From contig NZ_JANINM010000444.1 in NCBI RefSeq assembly GCF_024509055.1, forward strand, positions 56,545-120,544: 64,000 nt of DNA, given 5' to 3'. This document shows, in pieces, positions 35,119 through 44,044 of this stretch; positions within the stretch are counted from its first letter, which is position 1, and each line of letters begins with the position of its first letter. The notes under the pieces are model-generated. The model was not told where the DNA came from. It saw nothing but the letters and a program-made list of their open reading frames with translations, and made no database searches. The DNA is from Mesorhizobium sp. (GTDB lineage: Bacteria > Pseudomonadota > Alphaproteobacteria > Rhizobiales > Rhizobiaceae). The position numbers were made by a program, and so were the translations under genes.

Positions 35119-36387
35119 TCAGGCGCGCTGCTGCCTCAGCATCGCGATCACGCGGTGCACGCTTTCCAGCGTTTCGTCGATTTCGCCCGCCGTGTTGTAG
35201 TGGGCGATCCCGATGCGCACGACGCCCAGCTCCGGCTGAATGCCGAGCTGGTGGACGATTTCCCATGCATAATTATGGCCGGACCACAGGAAGATGTTCT
35301 CGGCATTCATCTGCCGCACGATCGTCTCGGGCGCGATGCCCTCGACGGTGAAAGAAACCGTCGGCACACGTTCCCCGAGGCGGCCAAGGTCTGTGATGCC
35401 GCGGATGGTCAGGCCTTCGATGTCCGAGAGCCCTTCGATCAACTGCCGCGCGAGCGCGTTTTCATAGGCGATCGACACCTCGAAAGCCTTCGCGATCCGC
35501 TCTCGGCGCGAGCCGCCCTCGCCTGCCGCCGCGCCGAGATCGGCGAAGTAGTCGATGGCAGCGGTCAAACCGGCCATCAGCTCGATCTGTGGCGTGCCCA
35601 GTTCGAACCGTTCCGGCAGACCGTTTGACGAGCAGCGGCACTTATAGGGCTTGAGCGCATCGATGACCTCGCGCCGGCCCCACAATATGCCCATATGCGG
35701 CCCGAAGAACTTGTATGCCGAGCAGACAAGGAAATCGCAGCCGAGTTCCCGCACATCGACCAGTCCATGCGGGGCAAATTGGACGGCATCGACATAGACC
35801 AGCGCGCCGGCCTCTTTGGCGATCGCGGTCAGCGCCTTCACACGGTTGATCGAGCCGGTGAGGTTCGAGGCATAGTTCAATGCAACGAGCCGAGTGTTCT
35901 GCGAAAGCAACGCCTTCAGCGTCGCTTCCTCGACCTGCCAGCTTTGCTCATCGAACGGCAGGAAGCGCACGACAAGCCCAAGGTCTTCGGCAAGCTGCAG
36001 CCAAGGTGAGACATTCCCTTCGTGGTCCATGCGCGTGACGATGATCTCGTCGCCCGGCTTCATCGTGCGGCCAAGCGTGCGCGACATGTGATAAGTCAGC
36101 GTCGTCATATTGGCGCCGATGATGATTTCCTCGGCGCTTGCGGCGCCGAGGAAATCGGCCATCGCTTTATGTGCTTCGTCGACCACTTCCTGCGCCGCGA
36201 CGGTCGTTCCGAAGTAGCCGCCGAGATTGGCATTGGAGGTGAGCAGACAGCGCGACACGGCATCGGCCACCGTCTGGGGCACCTGCGTGCCGGCGGGATT
36301 ATCGAGATAGATGCGGCGTCGGCCCTGGTCGCTCAGCGAAAGCGCCGGAAATCTTGCGCGCACGGCCTCGATCGGAAAGCTCGCCAC
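35119..36387 (-). CDS. Cysteine desulfurase-like class V aminotransferase
   Basis: 422 residues from GTG 36387, with AAGGGGATAGAGACT upstream. It matches the cysteine-desulfurase-like family of class V aminotransferases. The PLP Lys is in VCSAYKFFGPHMG (near residue 210), and DNPAGTQVPQ and GANMTTLTYHMSR belong to the cofactor pocket. No IscU-type cysteine or scaffold genes are nearby, so sulfur transfer for Fe-S clusters is not indicated. It follows the Tas-like reductase in the same direction, 45 bp away. Confidence 0.88.
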   Translation of the reverse strand: MASFPIEAVRARFPALSLSDQGRRRIYLDNPAGTQVPQTVADAVSRCLLTSNANLGGYFGTTVAAQEVVDEAHKAMADFLGAASAEEIIIGANMTTLTYHMSRTLGRTMKPGDEIIVTRMDHEGNVSPWLQLAEDLGLVVRFLPFDEQSWQVEEATLKALLSQNTRLVALNYASNLTGSINRVKALTAIAKEAGALVYVDAVQFAPHGLVDVRELGCDFLVCSAYKFFGPHMGILWGRREVIDALKPYKCRCSSNGLPERFELGTPQIELMAGLTAAIDYFADLGAAAGEGGSRRERIAKAFEVSIAYENALARQLIEGLSDIEGLTIRGITDLGRLGERVPTVSFTVEGIAPETIVRQMNAENIFLWSGHNYAWEIVHQLGIQPELGVVRIGIAHYNTAGEIDETLESVHRVIAMLRQQRA

Positions 36388-36432
36388 AGTCTCTATCCCC
36401 TTGTTATTTGTCGATAATATTTCGCATTGCCG

Positions 36433-37497
36433 TCAGGGGCACGGATTGCCGACACGCTGGTGGATCGCGTCGACGGCCTTTTGCATCTCCTCCGTCCACG
36501 TGACGTCGGCCGATGACAGGGCGATGTCCAACTGCGCGACGCTAGTCGCGCCGACGATGTTTGAGGTCACGAACGGCCGGCTCGACACATAGGCGTTGGC
36601 GAACAGTGCCGGCTCCATGCCGAACGAGCGCGCCAGTTCGCTGTATTCGAGCTGCGCCTCGGCCGCATTCGGCGTCTCGTAGCGCTGGCCGCGATTGAAC
36701 AGCTGCGAACGCGAGCCCTGTGGCCGTGCGCCATGGTTGTATTTTCCAGTCAGGTAGCCCTGCGCCAGAGGCGAATAAGGAAGAAACGCGATCTCCTCGC
36801 GCTCGCACACCTCGGCCAGGTTCACCTCGAAGGTGCGGTTGACCAGATTGTAGGCGTTCTGGAGCGAGGCCGCGCGTGGTCCGGCCCCCTTGTCCGACTC
36901 GGCAAGGAAACGCATGACGCCCCAGGAGCTTTCGTTCGACAGGCCGAGATGCCGAATCTTGCCGGCCTTCACAAGTTCGTCAAAGACGCCAAGCGTCTCG
37001 GCGATCGGCGTTTCGCCTGCCGGCGCCTCGGCCGCGTCGGCCCGCCGCGCCGCGCCGACGCGGGTCGGGTTCGAGCCCCATGGAATATCCCGATCGGGCC
37101 AATGGATCTGGTAGAGGTCGATGTAGTCGGTGCCGAGTTTCGCCAGCGACTTCTCGACCGCGTCGAAAATGTCGGCGCGGACCAGCTTCGAGGGACGATC
37201 GCCTCGGAACCAGCTGTTGGCGGTGCGGCCGACCACTTTCGAGGCGACGATTACCTTGTCGCGGTTGCCTTTCGCCTTCATCCAGTTGCCGATGATCTTC
37301 TCGGTCCATCCTTGCGTCTCGGCCTTGGGCGGGATGGGATAAAGCTCGGCGGTGTCGATGAAATTGACACCGCGCGAAAAGGCCAGATCCATCTGCGCAT
37401 GGCCTTCGGCCTCGGTGTTCTGCTGGCCCCACGTCATCGACCCCAGGCAGATTTGCGAGACAAGGAGATCGGTCCGACCGAGGCGGCGTTTGTGCAT
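36433..37497 (-). CDS. tas: Tas-like NADP(H)-dependent aldo-keto reductase
   Basis: 354 residues from ATG 37497; GGAGAC lies 4 bases before it, and an ATG 12 bases upstream has no such site. It resembles Escherichia coli Tas along its length: GSMTWGQQNTEAEGHAQ, the Asp-Tyr pair in DTAELYPIPPK, the catalytic Lys in VIVASKVVG, and YQIHWPDR. It should reduce a carbonyl compound with NADPH in the cytoplasm. Lies between the J-domain-like gene and the cysteine desulfurase-like gene in one direction. Confidence 0.87.
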   Translation of the reverse strand: MHKRRLGRTDLLVSQICLGSMTWGQQNTEAEGHAQMDLAFSRGVNFIDTAELYPIPPKAETQGWTEKIIGNWMKAKGNRDKVIVASKVVGRTANSWFRGDRPSKLVRADIFDAVEKSLAKLGTDYIDLYQIHWPDRDIPWGSNPTRVGAARRADAAEAPAGETPIAETLGVFDELVKAGKIRHLGLSNESSWGVMRFLAESDKGAGPRAASLQNAYNLVNRTFEVNLAEVCEREEIAFLPYSPLAQGYLTGKYNHGARPQGSRSQLFNRGQRYETPNAAEAQLEYSELARSFGMEPALFANAYVSSRPFVTSNIVGATSVAQLDIALSSADVTWTEEMQKAVDAIHQRVGNPCP

Positions 37498-37612
37498 TAA
37501 TGTCTCCATCGGGAGGTCTTGCGCGTGTGCGCGAGGAGGAATTCCAGCATAAGGCAAAGGCTGGAGGTTCTCCAAGCCCTGCAGCCTTTGCTTCTGAGCG
37601 AACCAGAGAGAG

Positions 37613-38185
37613 CTAGCGGCGCACACCGGCCAGCGCGCGACGCTTGGCCTCGTCGATCAGCATGTTGGCCACCTGCATGCGGATCATGGCGCGCTGGCGC
37701 AGGTGTGGCGCGACGCGATCGGGGTGATTGGCGAACGCGAAGTTGCGCCTGATGCGGCCGAAATCGGCATTCTTCCCCGAACTCTCGAGGCCAAGCTCGC
37801 CGGCAATCGAGTCTGGATCGATCGGCGGCAGTGCTTCCTCCGGCTTGTGCCCTTCAGTGGCGAGCGCCAGCTTTGCCTGGTCGAGCAACGCAACGAATTC
37901 CGCGGCAAGGTCGGCGCCTGCCTCCCGGTATTCGGCGGCAACGCTCTCGCCGGCAACCTTGATGCGGCCGGAATGAAGCTCGTCTGCCACCGAAAGATAA
38001 TCGAACGGAATAGTCGGCCGGGCGCCCTCTTGCTCACCCTTCTCGGAGGCGACGATCAGATCGTCGAGCAACGAAGCGAAATCGAGCTTGGTCCCGGTTC
38101 CGATCTCAGCCTCCCCTGTCGCGACCGCATGCACTACAGCCATCAACCTTAGGGCGGTCTCGTTAAAAATGAATGCCGGCGCCAT
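37613..38185 (-). CDS. Protein with a degenerate C-terminal J-domain
   Basis: 190 residues from ATG 38185; no clear ribosome-binding site, so the true start could be the ATG at 38143. The last about 65 residues resemble a J-domain: IDPDSIAGELGL, a helix RIRRNFAFANHPDR with the HPD motif (residues 154-156), then a third helix QRAMIRMQVANMLIDEAKRR. J-domains stimulate Hsp70. The N-terminal half is not recognised. It precedes the aldo-keto reductase on the same strand. A strong terminator lies just upstream in its presumed leader. Confidence 0.6.
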   Translation of the reverse strand: MAPAFIFNETALRLMAVVHAVATGEAEIGTGTKLDFASLLDDLIVASEKGEQEGARPTIPFDYLSVADELHSGRIKVAGESVAAEYREAGADLAAEFVALLDQAKLALATEGHKPEEALPPIDPDSIAGELGLESSGKNADFGRIRRNFAFANHPDRVAPHLRQRAMIRMQVANMLIDEAKRRALAGVRR

Positions 38186-38230
38186 TAACAATTTCAACGT
38201 TTTGAGTGGAAAAAGTGCCCGGCACGGCCA

Positions 38231-38268
38231 GAAACAAAAAGCCGGACTGCATTTTCATACAGTCCGGC
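38231..38268 (-). terminator. Strong intrinsic terminator on the minus strand with no gene before it
   Basis: GCCGGACTG pairs with CAGTCCGGC over a 10-nt loop. On the minus strand the stem is followed by TTTTTGTTTC. No minus-strand gene ends before it, so it ends either a small RNA or the leader of the J-domain-like gene about 45 bp downstream. Confidence 0.75.
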
Positions 38269-38471
38269 AAGTTCGCCAGGAGTGGCGAGGAAAAGCCAGC
38301 CATGAGCCAGCACCGGTGCCTACGGACCGGCCGGCCGAAAAGTTTCATCAAAAATCGATTGTGGCGAAAAAAATTCGCGAGGGCATGGCAGCCATGCAAA
38401 TGCTGCACTGCACAATTTTAACAAATCACCTATATGCTTGAGCGTGGAGGATCAACAGGGGCAACCGGGTT

Positions 38472-38636
38472 ATGGGATTCTTCACTGAAATGTTCGCGCG
38501 GCCACGCCCGCAGGAACAGCAGCGTTACCGCTCGGCGCTTGCGCTTCTGAACGCGATGAGCAACGCCGATCGCGCCGATATCGGCATCAAGCCGGCGGAT
38601 TTTCCGCGTATCGCCCGCGAAATGTCGATACGCTAA
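38472..38636 (+). CDS. DUF1127-like small protein
   Basis: 54 residues, beginning MGFFTEMFARPRPQEQQRYR and ending in KPADFPRIAREMSIR. The short, Arg-rich C-terminal part resembles DUF1127 small proteins of Rhizobiales, several of which affect phosphate and carbon metabolism or RNA turnover. AGGGG lies upstream of the ATG. Its start is divergent from the minus-strand terminator region. Confidence 0.65.
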   Translation: MGFFTEMFARPRPQEQQRYRSALALLNAMSNADRADIGIKPADFPRIAREMSIR

Positions 38637-38695
38637 AGTCTTGGGCTTAAAGAGGTTTCCCGGCGTTGCCGGGAAGCCTCGAAACGCGAGCCGCG

Positions 38696-39202
38696 TCAGC
38701 GACTTCCCAAAAATGTCTGCTTGCCGAGCGGCACGCCATTATGACGCAGGATGTCGTAGGCGGTTGTAACGTGGAAGTAGAAGTTCGGCATGGCCAAGTG
38801 CAAGAGGTACTGCAGGCCGGGCAGAGTGACTTCGCGTCCACCGAGCCTGACCTCCACGACCTTGTCTTCCGACCCATCGAGATCAGACGCCGAAAACGTC
38901 GCCAGATGATCAAGCGTCTTGCCGATTCGCGCCTGCAGTTCCGCAAAACTCGCTTCATTGTCCTCGTATTTCGGCACCTCGCGTCCGGCGAGCCGCGAGG
39001 GCGCGCCCTTGGCATGGTCGGTGGCGATCTGCACCTGCCGGGTCAGCGCGAACATGTCGGGCGCGAGTCGTGCCGCTAGGAGCACCTGCGGATCGATTTT
39101 TCGTTCGGTTGCATTCTCCTCGGCCGCGGTGAGCACGCTGCCCAGTGCCTTCAGCCGGGTCGAGAACACGGCCACTGATATGTCGTACATGGATATCGTC
39201 AC
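38696..39202 (-). CDS. DUF1993 family protein
   Basis: 168 residues from GTG 39202, preceded by GGGAG at 7 bp spacing. Sequence and length match DUF1993: ISMYDISVAVFSTRLKALGSV near the start, LTRQVQIATDHAKGAP, and LPGLQYLLHLAMPNFYFHV near the end. Predicted soluble, all-helical and DinB-like in pattern. No substrate is known. Convergent with the DUF1127-like gene. Confidence 0.82.
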   Translation of the reverse strand: MTISMYDISVAVFSTRLKALGSVLTAAEENATERKIDPQVLLAARLAPDMFALTRQVQIATDHAKGAPSRLAGREVPKYEDNEASFAELQARIGKTLDHLATFSASDLDGSEDKVVEVRLGGREVTLPGLQYLLHLAMPNFYFHVTTAYDILRHNGVPLGKQTFLGSR

Positions 39203-39328
39203 GAGCAATCTCCCAAAGCGGCCGATGCGCCGCGGACGCCCAGCTAGCGCCTCCGGTCACGATTCTTCAAGCGTCACCGCCTCGCCGCAATCGGCATGGT
39301 AGGATCGGACCATCGAGCGGAGGACCTG

Positions 39329-40378
39329 ATGAGAAGCGTCATTTTCGCAGCGACTGCCCTTTTATCGCTTGCCGGCATCGCACAGTCGGCCCTTGCCGCC
39401 GAAGCGCCCTATGTCGACGACCGGTCGGACGCAGCGGCTGTGATCCGTTCCCTCTACAACGCCATCAACCGGCATGAATTCGCCCGCGCCTGGGGTTACT
39501 TCGGAGATACAAAGCCGGCAAAGGACTTTGACGCATTTGTCAAAGGCTATGACGGCACCGATGCAGTCGAAGTCAAAACAGGGGCGGTTTCGAACGAGGG
39601 AGCCGCAGGCAGCATCTATTACAGCGTGCCCGTCGCCATCCAGGCGACCGACAAGAAAGGCGAATCCAAGGTCTTCGCCGGCTGCTACACGGTCCGGCAA
39701 GTCAATGCGCAGGTCCAGGAACCACCGTTCCAGCCGATCTTCATCGACAAGGGCGCGCTGAAGCCCTCGACATCCGACCTCGCCGATGCCGTGCCGGCAA
39801 GCTGCGGCGACGGCCCACCGCCGCCGAAGAAGGATGAAGCGCTGGAGCAGGCCAAAAGGGCCTTTGCCGCCGCTTATGGCGATCAATGCGAAAAGCAGAC
39901 GCCGGACGGCAAACCGACCAGCGAGCCGGACGCCTACTCCATCCACTACAAGGACAAGGACGCCGCGGCCGACCAGCCGGAGAAAGAGACGCGGCTCTTC
40001 CGTTTCTTCTGCTCGATGGGAGCCTACAACGAAAGCGCGGTCTACTACATCTCCGACGATGTCGCCGGCGTCAGGCAATTGCAGTTCGCCACGCCGGAGC
40101 TCGATATTCGCTACGAGAACAACAACACTGAGGGAAAGGTCGAGTCGATCCACATCGTCGGCTTCCAGACCGACGACCAACTCGTCAACTCAAACTATGA
40201 CGACAAGACCCTGACGATCACGTCCATGAACAAATGGCGAGGCGTCGGCGACGCTTCTTCAAGCGGCACCTATCTGTTCCGCAACGGCAATTTCTCGCTG
40301 GTGCAGTACGACGTCGACGCCTCCTATGACGGCGAGGTCAACCCGCAAACCATCCTGGACTACAACACGGCGCCTTGA
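39329..40378 (+). CDS. Secreted DUF1176-like hypothetical protein
   Basis: 349 residues from ATG 39329; GGAGGACCTG lies directly before it. A signal peptide (FAATALLSLAGIAQSALA) indicates the periplasm. The second half (RLFRFFCSMGAYNESAVYY, WRGVGDASSSGTYLF) resembles DUF1176. The first half has SLYNAINRHEFARAWGYF, similar to small nuclear-transport-factor-2-like or Rpn-like folds. No enzymatic motif seen. Converges with the alpha/beta hydrolase. Confidence 0.65.
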   Translation: MRSVIFAATALLSLAGIAQSALAAEAPYVDDRSDAAAVIRSLYNAINRHEFARAWGYFGDTKPAKDFDAFVKGYDGTDAVEVKTGAVSNEGAAGSIYYSVPVAIQATDKKGESKVFAGCYTVRQVNAQVQEPPFQPIFIDKGALKPSTSDLADAVPASCGDGPPPPKKDEALEQAKRAFAAAYGDQCEKQTPDGKPTSEPDAYSIHYKDKDAAADQPEKETRLFRFFCSMGAYNESAVYYISDDVAGVRQLQFATPELDIRYENNNTEGKVESIHIVGFQTDDQLVNSNYDDKTLTITSMNKWRGVGDASSSGTYLFRNGNFSLVQYDVDASYDGEVNPQTILDYNTAP

Positions 40379-40403
40379 ACAACCTGATTAGGGTCAACAG
40401 ACA

Positions 40404-41306
40404 CTAAGGCGCCTTCGTCAGCATCCAGTTCAGCGTCCCGCGCCAGTCGACCATGCGGATCGGCGTGCCATGCGTGCCGGTCTCGAAGCGCACGAACCGG
40501 GTAGGATAAGTCTTCGACTTGGCGAGGATCGATCGGAAGAACGCTTCCTGCTTCGCGACGGCAAACACCACGTCATGGCTGCCCTGGCCGAAGAACACCG
40601 GCACGCGACGTTTGAAGGCGGGGCTGGTCAGAAAACTTTCGTCCCAGAGCGAGCCGAGCAGCAAGAGGCCGTTGATGCGATTGCCGGTGTCCTTGCTTGC
40701 GGCAAGCTTCCAGCACAGCATGCCGCCCATAGAACCGCAGGCGACGAAGATTTTGGCGCTCGGCGATTTCTCGGCGTAGTGATCGATCAGCGCCGCCACC
40801 TGCGCGGCGCCCTTGTCGCCGAAATCGGGAAAATCCGGCGTGATGTAGAGGCCGCCATTGTCGGCCATCAGGTTCTTGATGCGGTTGAAATTGCCGCCGA
40901 ACGTGAAGTCGTCGACGCCCTGCTTGCGGCTGCCGCCCTGCCCGTGCAGGTAGAGCACGATGATGGAAGCCCCTTCCGTCTTGCCGACCGCGACATGCCT
41001 GATGTCGCCGGCATCCGTCTTCAGCATCAGGTCCTGCTGAACCCTGCGCACACCGGGGTCGGTGTACTGCGCGCGAACGCGCTTTTCCGGCACCTCGTCG
41101 CGCTGGTTGATGTCGCGCATCTCGTGATAGTCGAGCACCGTATAGGCGCCGTTGTCGCCGGTCGAAAGCGCCAGCGGGTAGGCGAACAGGTCGTCCTTGA
41201 ACGGTTTTAGCGATGGTGTTTGCGCCTCGGCGGCCGTAGCGAAAACAGCTGTCGCGGTGAGCAGGGCAACGAAGAAGCGGAAACGGAAAGACATGGCCAG
41301 AGCCAT
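40404..41306 (-). CDS. Secreted alpha/beta hydrolase
   Basis: 300 residues with a signal peptide (FFVALLTATAVFATAAEA). GGAG precedes the ATG at 41306, with ATG 41294 as an alternative. The fold is seen from IIVLYLHGQGGSR (oxyanion loop), the nucleophile elbow ACGSMGGML (Ser), and GQGSHDVVF and the C-terminal ETGTHGTPI (acid and His). Likely a periplasmic esterase of unknown substrate. Confidence 0.82.
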   Translation of the reverse strand: MALAMSFRFRFFVALLTATAVFATAAEAQTPSLKPFKDDLFAYPLALSTGDNGAYTVLDYHEMRDINQRDEVPEKRVRAQYTDPGVRRVQQDLMLKTDAGDIRHVAVGKTEGASIIVLYLHGQGGSRKQGVDDFTFGGNFNRIKNLMADNGGLYITPDFPDFGDKGAAQVAALIDHYAEKSPSAKIFVACGSMGGMLCWKLAASKDTGNRINGLLLLGSLWDESFLTSPAFKRRVPVFFGQGSHDVVFAVAKQEAFFRSILAKSKTYPTRFVRFETGTHGTPIRMVDWRGTLNWMLTKAP

Positions 41307-41327
41307 GCGAAATTCGGCTCCGGTTTG

Positions 41328-42938
41328 TCAATCCTGCAGGATGCCGCCGGCGTCTTCCAGAGCTTCTCGGGTATCGACATCGATCGAGGCGCCCTGCCCG
41401 ATCTCGACATCGATCACGTCCAGTCCCTCGGACTCGACAAGATGGCGCGCGCCGGTGTCGCCTTCCAGATGCGCGATCGCCGCAAACAGCGAGCGCGGCA
41501 GCAGCACCGGATTGCCGCGCTTGCCGAGATGGGAGGCGCGCACCACCGCGCGGCCTCCGGACTTGCGAAAGGCATCGATCAGGCTGTCGAGATCTTTCGA
41601 GGAGACGCCCGGCATGTCGCCGAGCACAATCATGGCGCCGGCCGCGTCGGGCGAGACCCCTGCAATGCCCGCCTTCAACGAAGACGCCAAGCCATCGGCG
41701 AAATCAGGATTATCGGCGAGCCTTACATCGAGACCGGATAGCGCGGAGCGCACCCGTTCGCGCTGATGCCCGGTGACGACGACAGTATTGGCGGCCTTCG
41801 AGCCCAATGCGCGTTCTGCCGTGCGGCGCACCAGCGGCTGGCCGTCGAAAAGGGCCAAAAGCTTGTTCGGCCCGCCCATGCGGCTTGAGCGGCCGGCGGC
41901 CAGAAGCACGATGTCGACCCTCGGCTCGGCCCGCGCCGGCATCGGCTCGCGCGGCTGCGGCCTGGTCGGGATTTCCATCAAGAGCCCACCGACACCCATC
42001 CCGGCAATGTCGCGCGCCGTCACGTCAAGCCCGGCGATCAGACGGTCCAGCACCCAGTCGAAGCCATTTTCCTTGGGGCTGCGCGCGCAGCCCGGCGCGC
42101 CGATGATGCGCTTACCGTCGAGCGTCCCGAGCACCAGCAGGTTACCGGGATCGACCGGCATGCCGGCGCGGATGACGGTCCCACCTGCCTTTTCGATCGC
42201 CGCCGGCACGATATCGGCGAAATCGCTCATCGCCGAGGCGCCGAAGATCACCACCATGTCGTTGTCGCGCGCCAATGCGGCGGCGGCCTCCGCGACAGGC
42301 GCGATTTCATGCGGCGTGCGCCGCTCCGCGGTCAGCCGGCCGCCGGACCGGGCCAGCCGCGCCTCAGTAACGCGCAGCGTCTTGTCGAGAACACTCGGCT
42401 TGACGCCGGGAAGCACAGTCTGGATCACGCCGACACTGACCGGCCGGTAAGCGTTGACGGCAAATATCTCGCCGCCGGCGCAAATCTTGACGACCGCGTC
42501 CACCAGACCGGCCGCGACGGCAAAGGGAATAATCTTCACCGTTGCTACCATCTGCCCCTTCTCGACCGGCGCATGCTGCGCCAGCGTAGCGATGGTAATG
42601 GCCGGGTCGATGGCATTGATGGCATCGATCATGGAGGCGTCGACGGTGAAGACGCCTGCCGTTTCCGAATGGAGGTTGACCCGCCCGGTCGCGGCCTGCC
42701 TTGCATCGATGTTGCGAGGGCTCATGCCGGCGGCGATTGTCTCGGCCGCGGCGTCCTCACCGAGATCGTCCGGGGCCAGCACGGCCGCTACAATTTCCTC
42801 GACACCGCCCGCTTTCAGCACCGCGACATCCTCGGCGCTCAGGCGCTGCGCCTTGCGGAACCGCCTCTCCCCTGCCGTGGTCGAATGCGCCAATACCGCG
42901 CCCTCGGCCTGATCGATCGGAATCGGACCGAACCTCAC
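41328..42938 (-). CDS. Molybdopterin-binding / MobA-MocA-like nucleotidyltransferase fusion
   Basis: 536 residues from GTG 42938, overlapping the previous gene stop by 4 bp. The N-terminal about 340 residues form a MoeA/MogA-like molybdopterin-binding domain (DMVVIFGASAMSDFADIVP, GAPGCARSPKENGFDWVL). The C-terminal 190 are a MobA/MocA nucleotidyltransferase: VDIVLLAAGRSSRMGGPNK, VLGDMPGVS and GNPVLLPRSLF. Such fusions occur with XdhC in maturation of molybdenum hydroxylases such as CO or xanthine dehydrogenases. Last gene of the cox-type accessory operon. Confidence 0.88.
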   Translation of the reverse strand: MRFGPIPIDQAEGAVLAHSTTAGERRFRKAQRLSAEDVAVLKAGGVEEIVAAVLAPDDLGEDAAAETIAAGMSPRNIDARQAATGRVNLHSETAGVFTVDASMIDAINAIDPAITIATLAQHAPVEKGQMVATVKIIPFAVAAGLVDAVVKICAGGEIFAVNAYRPVSVGVIQTVLPGVKPSVLDKTLRVTEARLARSGGRLTAERRTPHEIAPVAEAAAALARDNDMVVIFGASAMSDFADIVPAAIEKAGGTVIRAGMPVDPGNLLVLGTLDGKRIIGAPGCARSPKENGFDWVLDRLIAGLDVTARDIAGMGVGGLLMEIPTRPQPREPMPARAEPRVDIVLLAAGRSSRMGGPNKLLALFDGQPLVRRTAERALGSKAANTVVVTGHQRERVRSALSGLDVRLADNPDFADGLASSLKAGIAGVSPDAAGAMIVLGDMPGVSSKDLDSLIDAFRKSGGRAVVRASHLGKRGNPVLLPRSLFAAIAHLEGDTGARHLVESEGLDVIDVEIGQGASIDVDTREALEDAGGILQD

Positions 42939-43639
42939 GCTACCGCGCCCTTGGCTTCAAGGCCGCGCGAGCGGAACGCATGGATCGTCTGGGCGAGGAT
43001 GGCGACGGCGATCTCGGCGGGGCTGGCTGCGCCGATATCGAGGCCAATCGGCGCATGGATGCGGGCGATTTGTTCAGCGCTAGCGCCAAGCGCAAGCAGG
43101 CGCTCGATCCGCTTGGCATGCGTCTTCCGGCTGCCGAGCGCGCCGATATAGAAACACCTGGCGTCGAGCGCAGCCTTCAGCGCGAAATCGTCTATCTTTG
43201 GGTCATGGGTAACGGCGGCGAGCGCTGTATAGCTGTCCAGCGGTTCGCGCTGCAGCACATCCTCCGGCCATTCGGCATGCAACGCAACATCCGGGAAGCG
43301 ATCAGACGTGGCGAATGCAGTGCGCGGATCGATGATCTCGACAGGATAGCCGGCGATCTTCGCCATCGGCGCCAGCGCCTGGCTGATATGCACCGCGCCG
43401 ATCAGGATCAGTCGCGGGCGCGGCAGATGGGCGTTGAGGAAAAAAATACGCCCTTCCGCCTCCACCGAGCCGGAATTGCCGGTGCGGAACGCCCGGGCGA
43501 TTGCCCCGCCAAGATCGCCCGCAACATGGTCGCCCTCGCGCACGATGCGATCGCGCCCATCGCCGAGGTCGGTGACCATGACAGCCGCGCGCCGGGCGCG
43601 ACGTTCGGCATTGAGAGTTTTCAGTACATAAGGGTCCAT
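42935..43639 (-). CDS. XdhC family protein, Rossmann-domain part
   Basis: 234 residues. The XdhC C-terminal Rossmann domain is visible in LILIGAVHISQALAPMAKI and EIIDPRTAFATSDRFPD, and RCFYIGALGSRKTHAKRIE is a family hallmark. XdhC binds molybdenum cofactor and inserts the terminal sulfur before passing it to a hydroxylase. Here the protein is split from its N-terminal partner, encoded 6 bp upstream. Confidence 0.88.
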   Translation of the reverse strand: MDPYVLKTLNAERRARRAAVMVTDLGDGRDRIVREGDHVAGDLGGAIARAFRTGNSGSVEAEGRIFFLNAHLPRPRLILIGAVHISQALAPMAKIAGYPVEIIDPRTAFATSDRFPDVALHAEWPEDVLQREPLDSYTALAAVTHDPKIDDFALKAALDARCFYIGALGSRKTHAKRIERLLALGASAEQIARIHAPIGLDIGAASPAEIAVAILAQTIHAFRSRGLEAKGAVA

Positions 43640-43645
43640 CGAAGG

Positions 43646-43984
43646 TCAGCCCAACCGCTCGACATAGACCTTGATGCGGCCGCCGCAGGACAGGCCGACC
43701 TGCCACGCCGTCTCGTCGGCAACGCCGAACTCCAGCATCTTCGCCTTGCCCGATCCGATGACGTCGATCGCCTCGGTCACGACCGCGCCCTCTACGCAGC
43801 CGCCGGACACCGAGCCATGGAAATTCCCTTCGGCGTCGATGACCAGATGGCTGCCGACCGGGCGCGGCGCCGAGCCCCAGGTCTCGACCACGGTCGCGAT
43901 GGCGACATCCTTGCCGCCCTTCATCCACCCTTCCGCGATTATTAGAGGATCGCGGGCCTCGTCGAGATAAATGCTGTCATCCAT
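43646..43984 (-). CDS. XdhC/CoxI N-terminal domain protein
   Basis: 112 residues from ATG 43984, preceded by GAGAAGCGACG. Family motifs GSAPRPVGSHLVID and GSVSGGCVEGAVV (Cys) near residues 35-60, and VGLSCGGRIKVYVE near the end. It is the first half of a classical XdhC. The two halves are probably co-translated and form one factor. Follows the VWA gene in the operon. Confidence 0.88.
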   Translation of the reverse strand: MDDSIYLDEARDPLIIAEGWMKGGKDVAIATVVETWGSAPRPVGSHLVIDAEGNFHGSVSGGCVEGAVVTEAIDVIGSGKAKMLEFGVADETAWQVGLSCGGRIKVYVERLG

Positions 43985-44044
43985 CGTCGCTTCTCGCAAA
44001 GTCTGCTTTTCGGTCAAAACGCGAGTTCCCCTACCAGGATATGG

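Noticed and set aside
38163..38408. An 81-codon minus-strand frame before the J-domain-like gene
   Set aside because: It contains the strong terminator hairpin inside the frame, so it is unlikely to be translated.
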